Assembly (NCBI GenBank): GCA_018268415.1
Contig: JAFDWO010000154.1
Coordinates: 1 to 64,000 of the forward strand
DNA: 64,000 bases
DNA from: Actinomycetota bacterium
Lineage (GTDB): Bacteria; Actinomycetota; Thermoleophilia; Solirubrobacterales; 70-9
Direction: 5' to 3'
Shown here: one piece after another, positions 43,193 to 51,894 of the stretch
Position numbering within the stretch: position 1 is the first letter of the stretch
How the letters are laid out: each line of letters begins with the position of its first letter
Position numbers and translations under genes: made by a program
Notes under the pieces: model-generated
What the model saw: the letters and a program-made list of their open reading frames with translations, nothing else
Told to the model about the DNA's origin: nothing
Databases searched by the model: none

Positions 43193-44355
43193 GAGAGCTG
43201 AGAAAGGTAGAGATGGAGAACGCGTTGGAATGTAGGAACCTCCGGAAGCAGTACCCGGGGCAGTCGAGTTACGCACTTGGCGACGCAGACCGTGGCGTCT
43301 CGGTTGACGTGAAGCAGGGGGAGCTGTTCGCCCTATTGGGTCCCAGCGGGTGTGGAAAGACCACGACGCTCCGTATCGTCGGAGGATTCGCGGAGCCGGA
43401 CGACGGCGAAGTGGTGATCAACGGCGAGGAGGTGACGAGCCTGCCTCCGTATGGGCGCCGAACCAACACGGTGTTCCAGAGCTATGCCCTGTTCCCGCAT
43501 ATGAGGGTGGGGGCCAATGTCGGATTCGGCCTCAAGATGGGTGGGGTGGGGAAGGCCGAGCGGGAGGCACGGGTCCGGGCTGTGCTGGAGCAGGTCGGTC
43601 TGGCTGACTTCGAGCGCCGACGCGTCACTGAGTTGTCGGGCGGGCAGCAGCAGCGAGCCGCGCTCGCCCGGGCGATGGTGAACGAGCCCGCGATCCTGCT
43701 CCTCGACGAGCCGTTGGGCGCTCTCGACCTGAAGCTGCGTCGGGAAATGCAGGACGAGCTGGTTCGTCTGAAGGGACGTACCAAGATGACGTTCGTTCAT
43801 GTTACCCACGACCAGGAGGAGGCTTGCGCGATCGCCGATCGCATCGCGATCATGGATCGCGGCCACATCATCCAGGTGGACACTCCGGTCGCGCTCTATC
43901 GTGAGCCGCGCACAAGTTACGTCGCCGAGTTCATCAATATCGGCACGGTTGTGCGTGGGCGTGCCCAGAGGAGTGCCGACTGGATAGAGGTTGAGGGTGA
44001 GAATGTCAGGATCGAGGGCCGCCCTCCGGCTTGGCTCAACGGCCACGCGGATGTCGCGGCCGTACTCCCCCATAGTCGGGCTCGCATTGATCCGAGCGAC
44101 GCCGATGAGATCGCCGGATCGTGCGGCATGGTGGGTGTTATCGATCGCGTGACTTTCACGGGGTCGGTCTTTGAGATTGTCGCGCGGACCGAGGAGGGAT
44201 TCGAGGTCCGCGCCGAGATGTCGGAGGATGACACCAGCAGCTGGATAAGGCCGGGGACGAGCGCGAGGATCTGGTGGCCAAATAAGGACATTCTTTTCGT
44301 GAAGGATTCGAACGCCGGTACTTCGGGGCAACAACGGTGGACGACCGAGGTCTAG
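43189..44355 (+). CDS. Pot-type ABC ATPase
   Basis: The 388-residue protein has Walker A (GPSGCGKTT), Q-loop (VFQSYALFPHM), signature (LSGGQQQR), Walker B (ILLLDEPLGALD), H-loop (VTHDQEEA) and a TOBE domain from about residue 270, as in PotA/CysA types. ATG 43189 overlaps the permease stop; ATG 43213 with AAAGG upstream is an alternative. Confidence 0.9.
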   Translation: MRELRKVEMENALECRNLRKQYPGQSSYALGDADRGVSVDVKQGELFALLGPSGCGKTTTLRIVGGFAEPDDGEVVINGEEVTSLPPYGRRTNTVFQSYALFPHMRVGANVGFGLKMGGVGKAEREARVRAVLEQVGLADFERRRVTELSGGQQQRAALARAMVNEPAILLLDEPLGALDLKLRREMQDELVRLKGRTKMTFVHVTHDQEEACAIADRIAIMDRGHIIQVDTPVALYREPRTSYVAEFINIGTVVRGRAQRSADWIEVEGENVRIEGRPPAWLNGHADVAAVLPHSRARIDPSDADEIAGSCGMVGVIDRVTFTGSVFEIVARTEEGFEVRAEMSEDDTSSWIRPGTSARIWWPNKDILFVKDSNAGTSGQQRWTTEV

Positions 44356-44403
44356 AGGTCGAACAGGCTCCAAGCGGGCGCGCTACTTCCAGAAACCCGT
44401 ACT

Positions 44404-44419
44404 GGCCTACCGGTCGACC
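44404..44419. promoter_or_regulatory. Operator site 2
   Basis: GGCCTACCGGTCGACC matches the 16-bp palindrome at 14 positions, upstream of a TAGGCT -10 (44427) for the transaminase gene. Confidence 0.65.
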
Positions 44420-44472
44420 AATCTGCTAGGCTCGACTTGACTGTTTCGGAACTCGCGGAGGAGGGTGCGCTG

Positions 44473-45390
44473 ATGCTTGCTTACGTTAATGGGGACTTTC
44501 TCGCCGACGGCGATGCGAAGGTCTCCGTACGCGACCGTGGCTTCATGCTCGGGGACGGCGTCTTCGAGGTATGGCGCACCTATGGCGGCACGACTTCCGC
44601 CGACATGATCGAGAAGAACCTGGCCCGACTCACGAAGAGCTTGCGCTACATGGAGTTGGACCCCGGTCCCATTATCGGCGAGGTCAGGACGGCCACTCAC
44701 GAGGTAGTCGAGCGCAATCGACCGGAGATCGAGGCGATTGGAGACGACGTTCTGGTCTTCGTGATCGTCACGAGGGGCACGGTCGACGAGTTGGCCGGAG
44801 GAGAGGCAACGCCGACGATCACCGTGTTCCTTAATCCCATCCCTGCCCGCGCGGTGTACGGCGACGATCTGTACGGGAACGGCGCACGCCTCACCACGTC
44901 ATTGATGTACCGCGACCCTTGGGGGGCGATGGACCCGCGCGTGAAGAGCATCAGTCGCTTCGCCTACGCACGTGCGGAGCGAAAAATGGCGCGGGCGGGA
45001 TCTCGCACCTGGACTTTGTTCTGTGACAACGACGGCAATCCGACCGAGGTCTCCGGGGCAAACTTGCTGCTCATCAACGGGATGACCGTCTGTCGGCCGC
45101 CGCGTCACACCGTCTTGGGTGGAATCAACATGACGACCTTTCTCGAGCTGGCCAAAGGGCTCGGCGCTGAGATCGAAGAGAGGCCGCTGACGATGTACGA
45201 CTACCTCAACGCGGACGAGGTTGTCCTGACGACCACGAGTGTCTGTGCGGTTCGGGTTACCGAGATCGACGAAATTCGACTGGAGTCCCGCGGAGAGCTC
45301 TACGATCGGGTGATCGGTGAGTGGATCAAGTACGTCGATTTTGATTTCGTAGCCCGTGCAAAAGAACGCGCTGGACTTGTCTCGGCCTGA
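44473..45390 (+). CDS. Fold-type IV (class IV) aminotransferase, 305 residues
   Basis: It opens LAYVNGDFLADGDAKVSVRD and RGFMLGDGVFE, the class IV start, with the PLP Lys in DPRVKSISRFAYARAERKM and the PLP-site NPTEVSGANLLLI. This group includes branched-chain and D-amino-acid transaminases and (R)-amine transaminases. ATG 44473 follows GGAGGAGGG by 7 bp. It is co-directional with the aldolase gene and carries operator site 2. Confidence 0.85.
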   Translation: MLAYVNGDFLADGDAKVSVRDRGFMLGDGVFEVWRTYGGTTSADMIEKNLARLTKSLRYMELDPGPIIGEVRTATHEVVERNRPEIEAIGDDVLVFVIVTRGTVDELAGGEATPTITVFLNPIPARAVYGDDLYGNGARLTTSLMYRDPWGAMDPRVKSISRFAYARAERKMARAGSRTWTLFCDNDGNPTEVSGANLLLINGMTVCRPPRHTVLGGINMTTFLELAKGLGAEIEERPLTMYDYLNADEVVLTTTSVCAVRVTEIDEIRLESRGELYDRVIGEWIKYVDFDFVARAKERAGLVSA

Positions 45391-45421
45391 ATAGGCGCGA
45401 TCAAGGTCGAGAGGCGACGAA

Positions 45422-46237
45422 ATGCCACCGCGCCAGTCGACGCGAGTAGCTCAAGCAGGCAGGGACTCGCGTCTTGGTCTGATCGTCAAGATGCCATCCG
45501 CGGCCACCGTGGAAGCTGCCGGCCATGTCGGTTTCGACTTCGTCCTGCTGGATACCGAGCATGGTTCATCCGACATGCTTGAACTCGAGCACCATATTCG
45601 AGCAGCCGACAGTGCTGGTATCGGCGCTCTTGTGCGCGTAAGCTCGGTTGGGAGCCCGGACATCCTCCGGGCCCTGGATGCGGGAGCCGAGGGGATCGTG
45701 GTCCCACACGTCTCTGTAGTTCAGGATGCCGAGCGCGCCGTGGCAGAGACGCATTATCCGCCGCTGGGTCGGCGCAGCTTGGCGCTCTCCACCCGGGCCG
45801 GACGACAGTCGACCAGCCGCCTCGCGAGTCATCTGGGGACCGCCGAAGAGAAGATCCTCCTGATTGCACAGGTGGAGGACGCCGAAGGGCTTGAGAACAT
45901 CGATCGGATTCTCGAGTGCGACGACCTTGACGGGATCTTCATCGGCCCGGCCGATCTGTCCGCATCACTTGGCCATCCCGGTCAATTCGACCATCCACTC
46001 GTTCGCTCAGGCATCAATCAGATAGTCGAGGCGGTCAAGGGAAAGAGTGGCTCTCGTCTCTGCGTTCTGGCCGAGAGTGAGAAAGACCTCACCTATTGGG
46101 TCGACCAAGGTGCCGGCTTGGTGTTCGTCAACGCGCCTGCCTTGATTGCGGGAAGCCTGAGGCGTATGGCGGAAGCGTTTGCGAGCAGTCGGGTCGACCA
46201 AGACCTGGATGGCGTGCCTTCGGCAGCTACTGACTAG
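45422..46237 (+). CDS. HpcH/HpaI-type class II aldolase
   Basis: The 271-residue TIM barrel has FDFVLLDTEHG, EGIVVPHVSVVQDAERAV, YPPLGRRSL (base Arg-region), IAQVEDAEG (metal Glu) and IGPADLSASLGHPG (metal Asp), the pattern of 2-keto-3-deoxy-acid aldolases that release pyruvate. It is 31 bp after the transaminase and probably cleaves its 2-oxo product or a related keto acid. Confidence 0.88.
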   Translation: MPPRQSTRVAQAGRDSRLGLIVKMPSAATVEAAGHVGFDFVLLDTEHGSSDMLELEHHIRAADSAGIGALVRVSSVGSPDILRALDAGAEGIVVPHVSVVQDAERAVAETHYPPLGRRSLALSTRAGRQSTSRLASHLGTAEEKILLIAQVEDAEGLENIDRILECDDLDGIFIGPADLSASLGHPGQFDHPLVRSGINQIVEAVKGKSGSRLCVLAESEKDLTYWVDQGAGLVFVNAPALIAGSLRRMAEAFASSRVDQDLDGVPSAATD

Positions 46238-46260
46238 CAGGGTCGAGAAGCCCCTCCTGC

Positions 46261-46281
46261 GTCGCGGCGAATCGCCGCGAC
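46261..46281. terminator. Bidirectional hairpin between aldolase and GntR genes
   Basis: GTCGCGGCGA-A-TCGCCGCGAC is a perfect inverted repeat directly between two convergent stops. Confidence 0.6.
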
Positions 46282-47076
46282 CTAGCCTCGTCCCGGTGAG
46301 GTATCTCGGTTGCCGAGCCCGGCCGTCTCCGACGCCAGGGCCTCTCGCAGCCTGTCGTCGGCGCTTTCCATGTGCAATCTCATCGCGGCCCGAGCTTGGT
46401 CGGCGTTTCGAGCGACGATGGCCGTCACGATTGGTTCGTGGAGTGCAAAAGAGGTGTCGGTGCTTCCCGCCTGTCGCAGGACCTGGGTCACCCAGACGCG
46501 CAGAAGCGATCGCATGCTGCCGACGAGGTTGGCGAAGACCTCATTCCCGCTGGCCCTGGCGATCTCGAGGTGGAAGCCGATGTCTGCTTCTACGTAAGCA
46601 TCGACGTCGGAGCCGGCGTCACGCATCTCGTCGAGCCTCGCGCCGAGGTTGCGCTTGGCTTCCGCGTCTGCTCGGGCGGCGGCGAATCCTGCCGCCGCGA
46701 CCTCGATCTCGGCTCTTGCCTCCAGAAGGTCGACGATGCTGGGGACGTTCAGAAATAGCCCCCACTCGATGACTTTCGGCAGAAGGTCGGATCCTGAACG
46801 ACTCAGATAGGTCCCGTCGCCTTGCCGGACATCCAAGAGTCCCAGCAGGCTGAGGGACTTGATCGCCTCGCGAACAGACGATCGGCCGATGCCGAGAGCC
46901 TCGGCGAGGTGTCGCTCCCCTGGGATCTTTTCCCCGGGCGCGATCGCTCCCGAGAGAAGGTAGTCGATCAGCTTGCGCGTAATCTCGGCGAGGGGCGTTT
47001 CTCGTGGAGGGAGGCGGAGGCTAGACGGTAGGGCGGGATTGGCTTCTGGCGTCAATTCTCTCTGGGTCCTCCGCAA
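46282..47076 (-). CDS. GntR/FadR-family (FCD) regulator of the seven-site regulon
   Basis: The 264-residue protein has a winged helix (IPGERHLAEALGIGRSSVREAIKSLSLLGLLDVRQGDGTYL) and an FCD domain with ADIGFHLEIARASGN and LHEPIVTAIVARN. TTG 47076 or TTG 47055 (after GGAGG) starts it. Operator site 3 lies just upstream, and six more sites lie in front of the surrounding genes. FadR-group proteins bind palindromes of TGGTnnnACCA type, which GGTCGACC fits. It is the only regulator inside the regulon. Confidence 0.88.
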   Translation of the reverse strand: MRRTQRELTPEANPALPSSLRLPPRETPLAEITRKLIDYLLSGAIAPGEKIPGERHLAEALGIGRSSVREAIKSLSLLGLLDVRQGDGTYLSRSGSDLLPKVIEWGLFLNVPSIVDLLEARAEIEVAAAGFAAARADAEAKRNLGARLDEMRDAGSDVDAYVEADIGFHLEIARASGNEVFANLVGSMRSLLRVWVTQVLRQAGSTDTSFALHEPIVTAIVARNADQARAAMRLHMESADDRLREALASETAGLGNRDTSPGRG

Positions 47077-47092
47077 TCGATTTTTAGCTCTT

Positions 47093-47108
47093 GGTCGACC
47101 GGTCGCTG
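47093..47108. promoter_or_regulatory. Operator site 3 (autoregulation)
   Basis: GGTCGACCGGTCGCTG (13 of 16), 17 bp upstream of the GntR start; on the minus strand a TAAAAAT -10-like box follows it. Confidence 0.65.
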
Positions 47109-47146
47109 ACTCACATCATATCTGCGAACCGGCTTTAAGGGTTCGC

Positions 47147-47177
47147 GGTTGACCGGTTGACCTTCCCGTCATAGACT
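47147..47177 (+). promoter_or_regulatory. Promoter with operator site 4 (VOC gene)
   Basis: GGTTGACCGGTTGACC (47147-47162, 14 of 16) contains the -35 TTGACC (47149); TAGACT (47172) is 17 bp downstream. ATG 47188 is about 10 bp after the -10, so the mRNA is probably nearly leaderless. Confidence 0.72.
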
Positions 47178-47187
47178 CTTTGACACC

Positions 47188-47679
47188 ATGACCTGCTCGA
47201 TGACAGTTGGACATATCGGCCTCTGCGTGCCGGACATCGATGCGGCACTCCTCTGGTATGAGCAGGCGCTTGGCCTTGCGGTGTTGGACGGGCCACGAGA
47301 GCTCGTGCTCAACGAAGGCACCGCCGAGACGCTGTCCGATGTCTTTGGTCCTTCGTTTCGGCGCGCGCGGATCGCCCACCTCGGGACCGGCGGTGAGTGT
47401 GGTCTAGAGCTCTTCCAGTTCCTCGAGCCGCCGACCGACTCCGATTCGCCGCCCTCCTATTTTCACGCGGGCTTTTCTCATCTCTGCTTCGTCACCGAGG
47501 ACATCGATGCCGCTGTCGCCAGGGTTCGACAAGCCGGGGGTCGGATTCGAACTGCGATATGGCCGGAGTATCCGGGGCTGCCCTATCGCTTCGTACACTT
47601 CGAGGATCCGTTCGGCAATCTGCTCGAGTTTCATTCACATCCTCATCGGGAGACCCTTGAGGCCCGACCAGGCGAGTAG
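47188..47679 (+). CDS. VOC superfamily protein, 163 residues
   Basis: It has MTVGHIGLCVPDIDAALLWY, GLELFQFLEPP (metal Glu) and SHLCFVTEDIDAAVARVRQ then DPFGNLLEFHSH (metal Glu), so the His/Glu metal set of glyoxalase I and methylmalonyl-CoA epimerase-like VOC enzymes is present. It converges on alr with 12 bp between stops. Its role in the pathway (isomerase or dioxygenase-like) is unknown. Confidence 0.85.
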   Translation: MTCSMTVGHIGLCVPDIDAALLWYEQALGLAVLDGPRELVLNEGTAETLSDVFGPSFRRARIAHLGTGGECGLELFQFLEPPTDSDSPPSYFHAGFSHLCFVTEDIDAAVARVRQAGGRIRTAIWPEYPGLPYRFVHFEDPFGNLLEFHSHPHRETLEARPGE

Positions 47680-47691
47680 TCAGCCGGAAAC

Positions 47692-48807
47692 TCAACGGCG
47701 TGAGGTCGTCTCGAGGTATCTCCGGACCACCCGTTGCGAGAGGCCACACGTGATCTCGTAGTTGATGGTGTCAAGCCGGCCGGCCATCTCCTCGACGGAG
47801 ACGCTGGGCCCGATGAGCTCGACGGTGTCTCCGAGGCCGACCTCCGCAGCGCCGATGTCGACAGCGAGCATGTCCATGCTGACCCTGCCGATGATTGGGT
47901 GGCGCTGATCGGCGATGGCCACCACCCCCCGTCCGCCGAGCGAACGCCGTACCCCGTCGGCATAGCCGATCGGGACCGTCGCGATTCTGGTGGAGCGACG
48001 CGCGACGAAGGCTTGACCGTAGCCGACGCTATCGCCCGGTTCGCACGCCTTGATGTCCGCGACATAGGAAGTCAGCCGGAGCGCAGGCGCGAGTCCCCAG
48101 TCCTCCGGGTCATTCTGGAACGGATCCAATCCGTAGATGGCGATCCCGACCCGGACCATGTCGAGGCGAGAGGCGGGAAGGGCCAGCGTCGCGGCGCTGT
48201 TCGCAGCATGGAGGAGAAGCCCGGGCTCTTCCTCCTTCAGCGGATCCGTCCAGTCTTTGAACCGTGCCAGCTGTTCTCGGGCGAAGCTTGATCCGGGCTG
48301 GTCGGCAGTGGCCAGATGGGTCATCGCACCGACGAGGTCTACTCCCCCGCTGTTGGCAAGGAATCGGACCAGCCGGGTCGCCGCTGCTGGATCGCGAAGG
48401 CCGATGCGCCCCATACCGGTGTCAAGCTTCACGTGAACCCTTCCACCGGTGCGAGCCACGTGACGGGCAAAAGCATCGGACCAGACGACAACCTCGGCGC
48501 TGCAGCCGTTCGCGCGTTCAAGCTCCTCCGGCGTGAGTGGTCCGAGGATCAAGATCGACGCTCCGACCCCTCCCTCACGCAGTAGCTCAGCCTCGGCGAC
48601 GGTCGCGACCGCCAGCAGATCGGCTCCGGCGCGGAGCGCCTCTCGTCCCACGGGTAGGGCGCCGTGCCCGTAGGCGTTGGCCTTGACCACCGCACAGAGA
48701 AATACCCCGGTGCGTAGCCGCGCCCGAACTGCACGGACATTGGCGGCGATCGCCCCGAGGTCGACGGCGGCGACCGCACGGTGGGAGGTGTCGGCTCGCG
48801 GATTCAT
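47692..48807 (-). CDS. alr: Alanine racemase
   Basis: The 371-residue fold-type III PLP enzyme has the PLP Lys in AVVKANAYGHG (about residue 43), KLDTGMGRIGL, HAANSAAT, MVRVGIAIYG and the second catalytic Tyr in GDSVGYGQAF, followed by IPIGYADG-like PIGYADGVRR and GRVSMDM. It interconverts L- and D-alanine, possibly other amino acids. It is divergent from a fold IV transaminase and shares operator site 5, so here it looks catabolic rather than a housekeeping wall gene. Confidence 0.93.
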   Translation of the reverse strand: MNPRADTSHRAVAAVDLGAIAANVRAVRARLRTGVFLCAVVKANAYGHGALPVGREALRAGADLLAVATVAEAELLREGGVGASILILGPLTPEELERANGCSAEVVVWSDAFARHVARTGGRVHVKLDTGMGRIGLRDPAAATRLVRFLANSGGVDLVGAMTHLATADQPGSSFAREQLARFKDWTDPLKEEEPGLLLHAANSAATLALPASRLDMVRVGIAIYGLDPFQNDPEDWGLAPALRLTSYVADIKACEPGDSVGYGQAFVARRSTRIATVPIGYADGVRRSLGGRGVVAIADQRHPIIGRVSMDMLAVDIGAAEVGLGDTVELIGPSVSVEEMAGRLDTINYEITCGLSQRVVRRYLETTSRR

Positions 48808-48839
48808 GTAGAGGTCGACCGGTCGGCCTCTACATTATC
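48808..48839. promoter_or_regulatory. Operator site 5 in a divergent promoter
   Basis: GGTCGACCGGTCGGCC (48813-48828, 15 of 16) lies within a larger palindrome whose outer arms GTAGAGG (48808) and CCTCTAC (48827) also pair. CATTAT (48834) may be the -10 of the transaminase gene, whose ATG at 48848 would then be leaderless. The alr ATG (48807) touches the palindrome. Confidence 0.75.
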
Positions 48840-48847
48840 CTAAGGCC

Positions 48848-49666
48848 ATGGAAAATTTGCCCGCTGTCGCAAACGGTGTACTGACCACCGCTGACGATGT
48901 ACGCATCGACGTCCGCGACGAAGGCTTTCTGCGCGGGGACGGCGTCTTTGAGGTCATTCGTCTCTACGCTGGACGACCCTTTGCCTTCGCCGAGCATCTC
49001 GCCCGAATGCGCCGCTCCGCTGAGCGCTTGCGCCTACCCTTTTCGCCTGAAGTGGTCGAGCAAGATGTCGATCTGGTTCTCTCGGCTGCAGGCCCGATCG
49101 ACGGCGCCCTACGCCTTGTCGCAACGCGTGGCGGGTTTCGACTTGCTGTCGTCGAGCACATCCAAGAGCTGCCGCCGACGCTTTCACTCGCGACCGTCCT
49201 CTGCCGGCCGACGCTCCTCATGGACGGTGTGAAGTCGTTGAGCTATGCCGGCAACATGCTTGCCCGACGGCTGGCGGCAGAGCAAGGTGCTGACGACGCG
49301 CTGCTGGTGCGGCCAGACGGCGTAGTCCTCGAGGCTCCGACATCCTCCTTCTTCTATGTCCGGCATGGCGAGCTATTCACGCCGCCTTTGTCCGAGGGCA
49401 TCCTGGCTTCGATCACGCGTGAGCATCTACTCGCGATCACGGACGCGACCGAGCGATCGATTGCCAGTCGCGACCTTCCCCTGATCGAAGAGGCCTTTCT
49501 TGCGTCGACGCTGCGGGAGGTGCATCCCGTTCATCGCCTGGATGACAATCTTCTCCCAGGTGAGAGAGGCAAGCTCACTGCAAATGTGGCACGAGCGATG
49601 GGCACCCACGTCAAGGGCTCGGTCGAGCCCTCCGTGGGCCAGGGGCCTGGCGGTCGGAAGCGCTGA
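48848..49666 (+). CDS. Fold-type IV aminotransferase, 272 residues
   Basis: Class IV features: NGVLTTADDVRIDVRDEGFL, RGDGVFEVIRLYAGRPF, PLP Lys in MDGVKSLSYAGNMLARRLA and PDGVVLEAPTSSFFYV. Shorter than its paralogue at 44473. Next to alr, the pattern suits a D-amino-acid transaminase, but aminodeoxychorismate lyase-like and amine transaminases share these motifs. Controlled by operator site 5. Confidence 0.83.
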   Translation: MENLPAVANGVLTTADDVRIDVRDEGFLRGDGVFEVIRLYAGRPFAFAEHLARMRRSAERLRLPFSPEVVEQDVDLVLSAAGPIDGALRLVATRGGFRLAVVEHIQELPPTLSLATVLCRPTLLMDGVKSLSYAGNMLARRLAAEQGADDALLVRPDGVVLEAPTSSFFYVRHGELFTPPLSEGILASITREHLLAITDATERSIASRDLPLIEEAFLASTLREVHPVHRLDDNLLPGERGKLTANVARAMGTHVKGSVEPSVGQGPGGRKR

Positions 49667-49851
49667 AGACTGTGAGTGCGGGTCTACGGTCGCCCCGGAC
49701 TCAGCCCCGACGGTGCTGGAGCAGATTACCCCCCTTCAGCATCTCGGCGAGGGCGGTCTTCGGTCGAAACGTCGCCCTATCGACACTCCGTTCGCCTCCT
49801 TAGTCTCACCCCGAGGCGATTGCATCGCGGTCACCCATACGATACCGTAAA

Positions 49852-49867
49852 CATCTACCGGTCGACC
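49852..49867. promoter_or_regulatory. Operator site 6
   Basis: CATCTACCGGTCGACC (13 of 16 matches), 17 bp upstream of the TTG start of the amidase-like gene; the -10/-35 are not clear. Confidence 0.6.
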
Positions 49868-49884
49868 ACTTAGGAGCTAAGACC

Positions 49885-51525
49885 TTGAAAGACGACAGCG
49901 GAGAATTTGTCGGGTACTGCAATGAGTTGAGTGTTGCGGCTGGGGATCCGCTTCAGGTTCACGTGGCCACCGCGACCTCAGGGCAGGACTGTTGGGTTGA
50001 CATCTACCGCGTTCGCGGCTGCGCAGATGCCCAAGACCTACCGGACTTGGAATTCATCGAGCGCGCCGGACCGGTACAGGTGTTGGCCTATCCACCGTCG
50101 GCAGCCGGTACTCGCTTGGGGCCGGGTGATGCCGACGTGGCGGGGTGTGGGTGGCCCGAGAGCACTGTGCAAGCCTCCATTCCCAGCACCTGGACCAGCG
50201 GGGTCTACCTGGCGCAGTTTACGTCCGCGAGTGATCCGACAAATCGACCTAGCTCAAGATATGGCCAAGACGCGCTGTTCATTGTCCGCCCAGCCGCTGG
50301 CAAGCCGAGCTCCAAAATCCTGGTGCAACTCGGCGTTGCGACCTGGAACGCGTACCATATTTGGCAGAATCGAAACCTCTATATCGGTGATATCGGTGAT
50401 CCCACCGGAACGCATAGCGGCGGCCTTCGCGCCCATAAGGTGTCGTTTCATCGGCCGGCGGTCGGTCTGTCACCCAGGCAGAAAGTCAGCACCTTTCCGC
50501 CTACGGCGTACATGTACACGCTCCCCTTCATTCAGTGGCTAAACGAAGAGAACCTGACTGTCGACTACTGCGCCGGGACGGACATCGATCGGGGTCTCGT
50601 AGACCTCGCTGACTATCGCCTGCTGGTGACGATCGGTCACGACGAGTACTGGAGCAAGCGTCAGCGCGACGCGGTCGAGGGATTCGTCAGCCGAGGTGGA
50701 AATGCTGCGTTTCTCGGCGGTAACCTTGCCTATTGGCAAGTCCGGCTCGCTGAGGAGGGACGCGTAGTCGAATGCTATAAGCGTGCCATGGGGCACGAGT
50801 GGAGCGCGGGCTGGGCTCCGCCGCCACTTGATCCCCTCTATCGAGACCCGCATGCCTATCCCGGTCACGACAATTCAGAAGTAACTGTCGAGTATCACTC
50901 GCCGCCGTTGCACCGGTCGCCCGTGACCCTTACCGGAGCCTCGATGAGAAACGATGAAGGTGCGCCCGCCGGAGAAGATGAAGGCGTCTACTGTGGTGCC
51001 GGCTGGTGGTGGGAGAATTTCGGGGGTCCCCCCCGTCCCGCGAAGGGCTTCACCGTCCTGTCCGCCGAGCACTGGGTCTTCGACGGCACGGGACTCTCAA
51101 GTGGGGACGTCTTCGGCGAAGACAAGAAGATCGTCGGATTTGAGGCGGACGGAATCGACGTCGAATTCTCAGCCGGAGTGCCCAGGCCGACGTTCCGGGA
51201 TGGAGCGCCGAACAACGTCGAGATCATTGCATTTGCGGATTGTTCAGACTGGTCCGAAATTGACTACAGCAAGAAACCGCCCGTTTTCGAGCCTGGCCGC
51301 AGGGCAAACGATGCGACGCTAGGCGCCGTCGTAACGATGATCTCCTGGTCTAGCGGGCAGGGTCGGGTAGTCACCGCTCCAGTCACTGACTGGCCGCGAG
51401 CTCTGGTGGACCTCGTTGATTACACGGACATCTATTCCGGGTCGCGGCGCGTCGTTCCCGCATGTCCGGAGGCGAGGATGATCACCAAGAATATTCTCGT
51501 GCGGCTGGGCGAGCTTGAGGGCTGA
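49885..51525 (+). CDS. N,N-dimethylformamidase large-subunit-like protein
   Basis: The 546-residue protein has an N-terminal beta-domain (about residues 10-140) and a glutaminase-amidotransferase-like domain with ATWNAYHIWQNRNLYIG, MYTLPFIQWLNEENLTVDYC, LLVTIGHDEYWSKRQRDAVE and NAAFLGGNLAYWQVR, the pattern of the dimethylformamidase beta-subunit family. The Tyr-rich HDEYW and following Glu may contribute to the mononuclear iron site; not verified. The true enzyme has about 760 residues and a small alpha subunit; no alpha gene is adjacent. TTG start with TAGGAG upstream. Soluble, no signal peptide. Likely hydrolyses an amide. Confidence 0.72.
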   Translation: MKDDSGEFVGYCNELSVAAGDPLQVHVATATSGQDCWVDIYRVRGCADAQDLPDLEFIERAGPVQVLAYPPSAAGTRLGPGDADVAGCGWPESTVQASIPSTWTSGVYLAQFTSASDPTNRPSSRYGQDALFIVRPAAGKPSSKILVQLGVATWNAYHIWQNRNLYIGDIGDPTGTHSGGLRAHKVSFHRPAVGLSPRQKVSTFPPTAYMYTLPFIQWLNEENLTVDYCAGTDIDRGLVDLADYRLLVTIGHDEYWSKRQRDAVEGFVSRGGNAAFLGGNLAYWQVRLAEEGRVVECYKRAMGHEWSAGWAPPPLDPLYRDPHAYPGHDNSEVTVEYHSPPLHRSPVTLTGASMRNDEGAPAGEDEGVYCGAGWWWENFGGPPRPAKGFTVLSAEHWVFDGTGLSSGDVFGEDKKIVGFEADGIDVEFSAGVPRPTFRDGAPNNVEIIAFADCSDWSEIDYSKKPPVFEPGRRANDATLGAVVTMISWSSGQGRVVTAPVTDWPRALVDLVDYTDIYSGSRRVVPACPEARMITKNILVRLGELEG

Positions 51526-51779
51526 GATCGAAATGCGTGTGGAGGAGAACTAGCCGGCCGCCCAGGCGCGGGTGGTAGGAGAAGGTTGTCCTCGCTCGTC
51601 GTCGGAATGGGGTTGACCGCCGTCGTGCGGCGTGAAAACGAGGAGCCCTCCAGAAGTGCTCCGTTCAAGGGCGCGGAACTCGAGGCTTTGGATTGCTCCC
51701 GAGATTTGGGGGCACAGGTGGGTTTGGGCCGGCATCTGACCGGCAGCAGATCCGGGGTGTCTCGATCGTTCTTCAAGGA

Positions 51780-51810
51780 GGTTGACCGGTAGACCAATGT
51801 GCGATAGCGT
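51780..51810 (+). promoter_or_regulatory. Promoter with operator site 7 (Rbs/Frc-type importer)
   Basis: GGTTGACCGGTAGACC (51780-51795, 14 of 16) contains the -35 TTGACC (51782); TAGCGT (51805) is 17 bp away. The geometry is the same as at site 4. Confidence 0.7.
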
Positions 51811-51894
51811 AGCGCCGGGTTCACGTATCTGGCTGGTCGATTAGCGATTGAGAGGGAAGAGGGTTTGAGTAACGGCATTTCGCGGTTCGGTGCA

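Noticed and set aside
46185-46205. Eighth regulon operator (GGGTCGACCAAGACC)
   Set aside because: It lies inside the aldolase coding end, matches only half of the palindrome and has no promoter nearby.
51550-51792. Small genes between the amidase-like and permease genes
   Set aside because: Short frames on both strands overlap each other, lack ribosome sites and end in the operator region.
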